A stretch of DNA of 44,058 nucleotides. Origin: Arthrobacter subterraneus. GTDB taxonomy: Bacteria; Actinomycetota; Actinomycetes; Actinomycetales; Micrococcaceae. The stretch spans positions 1 to 44,058 of the forward strand of contig NZ_FNDT01000020.1 of assembly GCF_900099735.1 (NCBI RefSeq), written 5' to 3'. This document shows, piece by piece, positions 38,958 through 44,058 of the stretch; within the stretch, counting starts at the first letter, position 1, and each line of letters begins with the position of its first letter. The notes under the pieces are model-generated. The model ran no database searches and was not told the DNA's origin. It saw only the letters and a program-made list of their open reading frames with translations. The translations under genes and the position numbers were made by a program.

Positions 38958-40693
38958 GCTCATCCTCCCCCGCACCCGAACCCACCGGCCTTCGCCGCGG
39001 CCTCACCAGCTACGGCGACGCGGAATTCTCACTGTTCCTCCGGAAGGCGTTCATCAAGGGCGCCGGGTATTCGGATGATGCGCTGGAGAGGACCGTCGTC
39101 GGAATTGTGAACACCGGCAGCGGCTACAACCCGTGCCACGGCAACATGCCGGCGCTGGTGGAGGCCGTGAAGCGCGGCGTAATGCTGGCCGGTGGGCTGC
39201 CGGTGGAGTTTCCGACCATCTCGGTGCATGAGAGCTTCTCCTCCCCCACCAGCATGTTCCTGCGGAACCTGATGTCGATGGACACGGAGGAGATGATCCG
39301 CGCGCAGCCGATGGACGCCGTCGTGCTCATCGGCGGGTGCGACAAGACGGTGCCGGCGCAGCTGATGGGTGCGGCGTCGGCCGGTGTGCCGGCGGTTTCG
39401 CTGGTCACCGGGTCGATGCTGACCGGCGGTTACCGCGGCGAGCGGGTCGGCGCGTGCACGGACTGCCGCGCGTTCTGGGGCAAGTTCCGTGCGCAGGAGA
39501 TTACAAAACCAGAGATCGACGACGTGAACTCGCGTCTGGTGGGCAGCGTCGGCACCTGTTCGGTGATGGGGACGGCAAGCACCATGGCGTGCATCGCCGA
39601 GGCGATGGGGATTGCGTTGCCCGGGTCGGCTTCGGCGCCGGCGGTGACGGCGGACCGGGTGCGGATCGCCGAGCGGACCGGAACGCAGGCTGTGGCGTTG
39701 GCTACTGCCGGCGTTGCCCCGTCGTCGATTCTGACGCCCGCTGCCTTTGAGAACGGGCTGCGGATGCTCCTGGCGATCGGTGGCTCGACGAACGCAATCA
39801 TCCACCTGACTGCTGTAGCCGGGCGGCTGGGCATCAAGCTGTCGCTGGACGACCTGGACCGGATGAGCGCGGAGACGCCGGTGTTGGTGGACCTGAAGCC
39901 GTCGGGCAAGTACTACATGGAGGACTTCCACCGTGCCGGCGGCGTGCCTGCCGTGCTGCGTGAGTTGGGTTCGCTGATCAACCGCGACGTGCTCACCGTG
40001 ACCGGCCGGACGCTGGGTGAAGAGATCAACGACGCCGGTCCGGGCTTCCCGCAGGACATCATCCGACCGCTGTCGGAGCCTATCTACCCGCAGGGCAGCC
40101 TCGCGGTGCTGCGAGGGAACCTGGCGCCAGGTGGGGCGATCATCAAGCAGGCGGCGGTATCCCCTGCCTTGCTCGAGCATTCCGGACCGGCGGTGGTGTT
40201 CGAGAACGCAGCCGACTTGGCTGCCCGGATCGATGACCCCTCGCTGGACGTCACGCCGGACTCAGTGCTGGTGCTGAAGAACATCGGTCCGGTCGGTAAC
40301 CCCGGCATGCCGGAGGCGGGCTACTTGCCCATCCCGAAGAAGCTCGCTGCCCAGGGCGTGAAGGACATGGTACGGATCTCGGACGGCCGAATGTCCGGCA
40401 CGGCGGCTGGTGCGGTGGTGCTGCATGTGACGCCGGAGTCGGCGATCGGTGGGCCGTTGCGGCTGGCGCGGACCGGGGATGTAGTTACGTTGAGCGTGAG
40501 CCGGCGGCTGGTGCAGATGGAGGTGTCTGAGGAGGAGCTGGCGCGGCGTGAAGCGGAACTCGGTCCTGCAACGCCCACGGTCCCACAGCGTGGCTACCGG
40601 CGCCTGTATGTCCAAGAGGTGACCCAGGCGGACGAGGGCTGCGACTTCCATTTCCTTCGGGATTCAGGAGAAACGCCCAAAACGTCGGCCTAA
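38954..40693 (+). CDS. IlvD/Edd-family dehydratase
   Basis: A 579-residue iron-sulfur dehydratase whose start overlaps the glutaryl-CoA dehydrogenase stop by four bases. The cluster cysteines are Cys61 (Y-N-P-C-H-G-N), Cys129 (I-G-G-C-D-K-T) and Cys202 (V-G-T-C-S-V-M-G-T-A-S-T-M). The C-terminal part shows I-S-D-G-R-M-S-G-T. Family members are dihydroxy-acid dehydratase, 6-phosphogluconate dehydratase and sugar-acid dehydratases (arabonate, xylonate, galactonate). Location in a catabolic operon and similarity of the C-terminus to the sugar-acid group favour dehydration of a polyhydroxy acid to a 2-keto-3-deoxy acid, rather than branched-chain amino acid synthesis. Confidence 0.92.
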   Translation: MSSSSPAPEPTGLRRGLTSYGDAEFSLFLRKAFIKGAGYSDDALERTVVGIVNTGSGYNPCHGNMPALVEAVKRGVMLAGGLPVEFPTISVHESFSSPTSMFLRNLMSMDTEEMIRAQPMDAVVLIGGCDKTVPAQLMGAASAGVPAVSLVTGSMLTGGYRGERVGACTDCRAFWGKFRAQEITKPEIDDVNSRLVGSVGTCSVMGTASTMACIAEAMGIALPGSASAPAVTADRVRIAERTGTQAVALATAGVAPSSILTPAAFENGLRMLLAIGGSTNAIIHLTAVAGRLGIKLSLDDLDRMSAETPVLVDLKPSGKYYMEDFHRAGGVPAVLRELGSLINRDVLTVTGRTLGEEINDAGPGFPQDIIRPLSEPIYPQGSLAVLRGNLAPGGAIIKQAAVSPALLEHSGPAVVFENAADLAARIDDPSLDVTPDSVLVLKNIGPVGNPGMPEAGYLPIPKKLAAQGVKDMVRISDGRMSGTAAGAVVLHVTPESAIGGPLRLARTGDVVTLSVSRRLVQMEVSEEELARREAELGPATPTVPQRGYRRLYVQEVTQADEGCDFHFLRDSGETPKTSA

Positions 40694-41169
40694 TGACGAC
40701 CTGCCGGATTGTATTGCGACGTCAAAGGGCTGTTAAGGGGTCCATATTAGTTGACATAGCAATCTTTTCATCGGCTCCTGATTATTCGGGGACAGCGACG
40801 TACGGGTACCTCGTTGTGAGTTACCGGGGCTGTTGAAGGCGTCAATAGAGCCCCTTCACTGAATAGCCCGCAATGAGGTCCCAACGGTCTTGTGCTCGTG
40901 CAGGGCAGAGCTGCCGCGGCCCGTGCGGTCGCAGAGTCGCCGGGGAGCTGATCTCGGACGATCACCTTCGCGAGAATGAGATGATTCTGTATAGCGAAGA
41001 GGCCAGCGAAAGCGGTCAAAACCCGCGGAGGATCGTTCAGCGCAAGCCCTGAGATTGAGGACGCCACTGCAGGCAAAAGATGCAAGGAGGACTGCCCTAG
41101 AATCGATCTGAAGTCTCATCATTCATCTGCACTGCGCATGTGTAGATCCACGTTCGGGGAAGGTTAATC
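40694..41169. other. 476-bp gap without a supportable gene
   Basis: No convincing reading frame is seen on either strand. The base composition drops in GC compared with the operon on its left, marking the change to an accessory segment. A TTGACA at 40751-40756 has no good -10 partner. No terminator hairpin with clear stem was found after the IlvD-type gene. Confidence 0.55.
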
Positions 41170-42666
41170 GTGGCAGAGAAAATCACAATAGGATGGCGGG
41201 ATCTGCGAGATTTGGATCTGGATCCTGACAACCCACGCCATGAGCGAGGACTGACTCGTTCCGATGTCATCGCGCAGTTCGTGAAGAGAGAGAACATCAG
41301 GCCGCTCGCGCGCGACATCGTGCAGCACGGACTGAGCCCGTTAGAACGTTTTGGTGCCATCAAGGACGCCGGCAACGACCTCGTAGTGGTTGAGGGTAAT
41401 CGGCGTCTGTGCGCTTTGATGCTTCTACACGATCCGTCGCTAGCTCCCACTCCCGAGGAACGAAGGAGTTTCGAGAGGCTCTCAAGGTCCTTCGATCCCT
41501 CCGGGCTTGAGATAGAGCTGGAAGTCTTCAGCTCGCGAGAGGAAGCCAACATTTGGTTGGAGCGCAAACATCTCGGGGAAAACAACGGCCTCGGTACACG
41601 TGGATGGAACCCAGTACAGCAGGCACGTCATTTTGGAGACACAGGCAACACGTTGGCACTCGCACTCATCGATTACGCCGCCGATAAGCGCCTGATTAGC
41701 CCTCGCCCCGACGGCATTCTGACCACTGTTACCCGTTTCTTGTCCAATCCCTTCGTTCGCCGGCACGCCCTCCTCATTACAACGGGAGCCAGCGACGCTG
41801 AGTTTTCCTTCAACGGCACCCGGTCTTTGTTTAACCGTCGGCTGCAACGACTGTTAACGGACATCATCAATAGCACCAATGGAGCCAGTTCTCGGACCAC
41901 GGCGTTGGAACGGGAAGAATACGCTAGGAAACACCTGGTGCCCATGAGTGATGACGACGTAGAAGATGACGACATCGACGGAGAGGCGGACCTCGATGAC
42001 AACGATGCATCAACGGATGCGCAGGCTGGCAACTCCGACGCAGGAGACCAATCCGGAGGGACTGACTCGTCTGATGACATTTCTGAAACCTCGGACCACA
42101 ATGCCAGCCCGGATGCCAACAGCGATGAGGGCAGTGACGGCGGCCCCACTGGTGCACAGGGCGGAGGAACCTCGTCGGCACCGAGTAGACGGCTCAAGCT
42201 TGTGGACCCCGATGCTTTCCACCCGAGTCTACGAGACAACGGCCTGCGCCGAATTCTGCTGGAGCTGCACCTGGTCACAAGAAGAACTCCTGCCTTGGCA
42301 GCCATCGGCGTGCGTATCTTCATCGAAGCCATCACCGTGGCCTATCTCGAAAATCGCATGAACCGCACTGTTGCTGAGCGAGACAAGCTACATGTTCTTG
42401 CGCAGCAAGCGTTAGCGGACCTCAGTGAGAAAGCGAGGCAGAACCTTCTCGATCTATCGACCAAAGAGAAGAATGCGTTACGGATGCTGCACAACCAGGT
42501 CACTAACTCGAGCTACGTCTTCAGCGCCGCCTATCTCGGGGCGGTAGCGCACGGGAGCGCTTTTCCGACGTGGGAGCAGCTCACCGCCGCCTGGGATGAG
42601 ATCGCGCCGATCCTCATGGTGCTCGCAACCAACTGTGAAGCTCCCCTCGATGGTCGAGAAGAGTAA
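41170..42666 (+). CDS. ParB-like domain protein with acidic linker
   Basis: A 498-residue protein. The N-terminal region (about 10-110) fits the ParB/sulfiredoxin-like nucleotide-binding fold: L-D-P-D-N-P-R, R-P-L-A-R-D-I-V-Q-H-G-L-S-P, then V-V-V-E75-G-N-R-R79-L-C-A-L, the E-G-N-R-R form of the ParB signature. A helical part follows (about 130-255). Then comes a very acidic, Asp/Ser/Gly-rich linker (about 258-340) and a helical C-terminal domain (about 345-490) that I do not recognise. It has no helix-turn-helix of chromosomal ParB and no parA partner. It stands 58 bases before a Dam-type methylase gene on the same strand, so the two probably act together. The lower GC content and ISL3 neighbour suggest horizontal transfer. 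Confidence 0.75.
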   Translation: MAEKITIGWRDLRDLDLDPDNPRHERGLTRSDVIAQFVKRENIRPLARDIVQHGLSPLERFGAIKDAGNDLVVVEGNRRLCALMLLHDPSLAPTPEERRSFERLSRSFDPSGLEIELEVFSSREEANIWLERKHLGENNGLGTRGWNPVQQARHFGDTGNTLALALIDYAADKRLISPRPDGILTTVTRFLSNPFVRRHALLITTGASDAEFSFNGTRSLFNRRLQRLLTDIINSTNGASSRTTALEREEYARKHLVPMSDDDVEDDDIDGEADLDDNDASTDAQAGNSDAGDQSGGTDSSDDISETSDHNASPDANSDEGSDGGPTGAQGGGTSSAPSRRLKLVDPDAFHPSLRDNGLRRILLELHLVTRRTPALAAIGVRIFIEAITVAYLENRMNRTVAERDKLHVLAQQALADLSEKARQNLLDLSTKEKNALRMLHNQVTNSSYVFSAAYLGAVAHGSAFPTWEQLTAAWDEIAPILMVLATNCEAPLDGREE

Positions 42667-42724
42667 CCCTGGCCAGAATCCCCACTGGTTATTAATCTCG
42701 GCATTGAGAAAGTAGGAGTTACTC

Positions 42725-43621
42725 ATGCCTGTCACACCATCACCCTTACGCTACCCGGGGGGGAAGTCAGCGCTTTTTGACCTGACGTCCCAGTTGCTGC
42801 GCGACAATCAGTTGAATAAGCGCACATATGCGGAGCCGTTCGCGGGCGGCGCGGGTCTGGCTCTGCGCTTGTTGTTCGAAGGCGCAGCCCGACGCATAGT
42901 ACTCAACGACCTTGACGCCGGCATCTACTCTTTCTGGGATGCCGTACTCAATGATCACGAGCGCTTCATTGACACGATGAGATCCACTCCTATCACCGTG
43001 GAAGAATGGCTGGTGCAGCGCGAAGTACATCGAGCAGCTACAGAACCATCGTTTGAACTGGCATTCGCGACGTTTTTCCTAAACCGAACCAACCGCTCCG
43101 GGGTAGTGAAAGGCGGAGTCATTGGAGGTCTGGATCAGCAAGGTGCATACAAAATCGACTGTCGCTACAACCTAGAAGATCTCGCCGCAAAGATTAAGCG
43201 CATAGGACGGTATCGCGATGACATCGAACTTTTTCGGCACGACGGTGAGGACTTCCTCAAAGAAATCGACACTAGGGATCGCGTCGTCTTCTTCATCGAT
43301 CCTCCTTACTATCTGAAGGGCTCAGGTCTCTACACGAACTTCTATGTCGCGGCGGACCATCAAAGGCTCGCTGCGAGCATTCACTCCCTTGAGAACCCTT
43401 GGCTTCTCACGTATGACAACACCCCCGAGATTACTCGCCTGTACCCACGACATCGACGACATACCTTCGACTTGAATTACTCCGTCGGCGTGAAACGCGT
43501 TGGTACTGAACTGATGGTCACCAGCTCACACTTCAGCCAGATTTCTTCTTCGCGCCTTCGCTGTGAAAGCCCAGAGCGAGTGTGCATTCCGCTGTACGGG
43601 GCGTCTTCAATTCGCAACTAG
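42725..43621 (+). CDS. DNA adenine methylase (D12 class, Dam-type)
   Basis: A 298-residue N6-adenine methyltransferase. Its motifs are R-Y-P-G-G-K-S (9-15), Y-A-E-P-F-A-G-G-A-G (35-44, S-adenosylmethionine binding), V-L-N-D-L-D (59-64) and the catalytic I-D-P-P-Y-Y (191-196). F-F-L-N-R-T-N-R-S-G in the target-recognition region is also typical. AGGAG lies six bases before ATG 42725. No cognate restriction endonuclease of a known family is adjacent; the upstream ParB-like gene is the only candidate partner. It may protect DNA against that partner, or modify DNA epigenetically. The recognition site cannot be told from the sequence. Confidence 0.92.
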   Translation: MPVTPSPLRYPGGKSALFDLTSQLLRDNQLNKRTYAEPFAGGAGLALRLLFEGAARRIVLNDLDAGIYSFWDAVLNDHERFIDTMRSTPITVEEWLVQREVHRAATEPSFELAFATFFLNRTNRSGVVKGGVIGGLDQQGAYKIDCRYNLEDLAAKIKRIGRYRDDIELFRHDGEDFLKEIDTRDRVVFFIDPPYYLKGSGLYTNFYVAADHQRLAASIHSLENPWLLTYDNTPEITRLYPRHRRHTFDLNYSVGVKRVGTELMVTSSHFSQISSSRLRCESPERVCIPLYGASSIRN

Positions 43622-43719
43622 CAACACCGCAGGATAGCTCCCCGTCCACTGGACTCCGCTTTAATTGAAAGTGAGATCACACGACCGCTCCAATCCCCTA
43701 ATCTGGCAACTTAACGGGC

Positions 43720-44058
43720 TCATCGTAATTGAGGGTGTAGCCGGGGTCTGAAGCCGCCTGATTCGAGCAGGCTGCGGACAATGTAGTTTGTGAGGTTCCG
43801 AAATCCCAGAGCTGAGCCGCGGAGGTGCTCGAGGCGACCGTTGATGGCCTCCGTGGGCCCGTTGCTGGTGCCGGGGCGGTCGAAGAACGCGAGGACGTCA
43901 GCGGCACGCTGCTTCAATGTCCGGCCGACCCGCCGGATCTCGATGAGTGCAGCCGGAACGCCGCTGGTGACCGAGCCGATCACGGCCTGCATCATCTGCT
44001 TCCCCCGTGTCTTATTCGGTTCCCGGTAGGCGGCGACGATCCGCTGATAGATGCCCCA
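43720..44058 (-). CDS. ISL3-family transposase, C-terminal fragment
   Basis: The frame is open from the right window edge (44058) to the TGA at 43720-43722, 112 visible residues. It contains F-F-D-R-P-G-T-S-N-G-P-T-E-A-I-N-G-R-L-E, in which the Glu of T-E-A-I-N-G-R is the third catalytic acidic residue of ISL3 (DDE) transposases. It ends A-L-G-F-R-N-L-T-N-Y-I-V-R-S-L-L-E-S-G-G, typical of ISL3 proteins in Actinobacteria. The element continues beyond the window. Bases just left of the stop (about 43703-43735) may include its terminal repeat, but this cannot be confirmed with only one end visible. Confidence 0.92.
   Translation of the reverse strand, partial: WGIYQRIVAAYREPNKTRGKQMMQAVIGSVTSGVPAALIEIRRVGRTLKQRAADVLAFFDRPGTSNGPTEAINGRLEHLRGSALGFRNLTNYIVRSLLESGGFRPRLHPQLR

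Noticed and set aside
37764..40180. Two long minus-strand frames (37764-38975 and 39029-40180)
   Set aside because: Antisense to the glutaryl-CoA dehydrogenase and IlvD-type genes; Arg/His-rich shadow translations.
40751..40756. TTGACA as a -35 box
   Set aside because: No acceptable -10 hexamer 16-18 bases downstream.
40768..41085. 105-codon minus-strand frame in the gap before the ParB-like gene
   Set aside because: No recognisable motif, no ribosome site and no neighbour logic; possibly a decayed remnant, but not supportable.
1..44058. tRNA, rRNA, CRISPR arrays or replication origin
   Set aside because: None recognised on reading both strands; no cloverleaf-compatible or rRNA-like segment was found by eye.

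Overview
The window reads as chromosomal DNA of a high-GC Gram-positive bacterium, most likely a member of the Micrococcaceae (Arthrobacter and relatives). The reasons are the strong G/C bias at third codon positions, frequent GTG/TTG starts, a DUF222/HNH '13E12-type' endonuclease gene, a DUF305/DUF6153 copper operon and many four-base ATGA/GTGA gene overlaps. Both ends are cut through insertion sequences: an IS3-family transposase at the left edge and an ISL3-family transposase at the right edge. I see no rRNA, tRNA or CRISPR array.

Region 1 (1-5658) is a defence-like island. An IS3-family element ends inside the 3' end of a type I specificity gene (hsdS); only its last 35 codons remain in view. 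Next come a duplicated, degenerate copy of the hsdR start, a DUF3800 gene wedged between hsdS and hsdR, a complete hsdR, and three small genes (a HicA-like small protein, an HTH protein and a short acidic protein) that resemble a toxin-antitoxin module.

Region 2 (5713-12680) is housekeeping and accessory DNA: a secreted S8 protease with a fibronectin-III tail, an SbtA/SbtB-like bicarbonate transporter and PII-like pair with a divergent winged-helix gene, a GNAT-AAA+ ATPase fusion, a DUF222-HNH endonuclease and a small charged protein.

Region 3 (12819-21694, minus strand) is a mannoside utilisation operon (binding lipoprotein, two ABC permeases, GH38 alpha-mannosidase). Upstream of it lies a copper-type operon (DUF6153 then DUF305) whose promoter carries a CsoR-like palindrome between -35 and -10, then a ROK-family regulator. 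Region 4 (21828-24994) is a two-component system: a histidine kinase with a degenerate receiver domain and an OmpR-type regulator. A convergent HPt-like gene has lost its phosphorylatable histidine.

Region 5 (25332-40693) is the centrepiece: a GntR/FCD regulator followed by a 13-gene co-directional cluster. It encodes two SDR dehydrogenases, a carboxymuconolactone-decarboxylase-family protein, a TAXI-TRAP importer with DUF1850, an MFS transporter, an LhgO-like L-2-hydroxyglutarate oxidase, a DapA-family aldolase/dehydratase, a fumarylacetoacetase-family hydrolase, a family III CoA-transferase, a glutaryl-CoA dehydrogenase and an IlvD/Edd-type dehydratase. It looks like a catabolic route for a C5/C6 (hydroxy)dicarboxylate or sugar acid that passes through glutarate-type chemistry. 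I do not know this gene combination as a described pathway. Two copies of a 64-bp inverted repeat sit inside the operon and a third sits upstream of the mannoside operon.

Region 6 (41170-44058) is a second accessory patch: a ParB-like protein with an acidic linker, paired with a Dam-type adenine methyltransferase, next to the ISL3 fragment. It is a candidate defence or modification pair.
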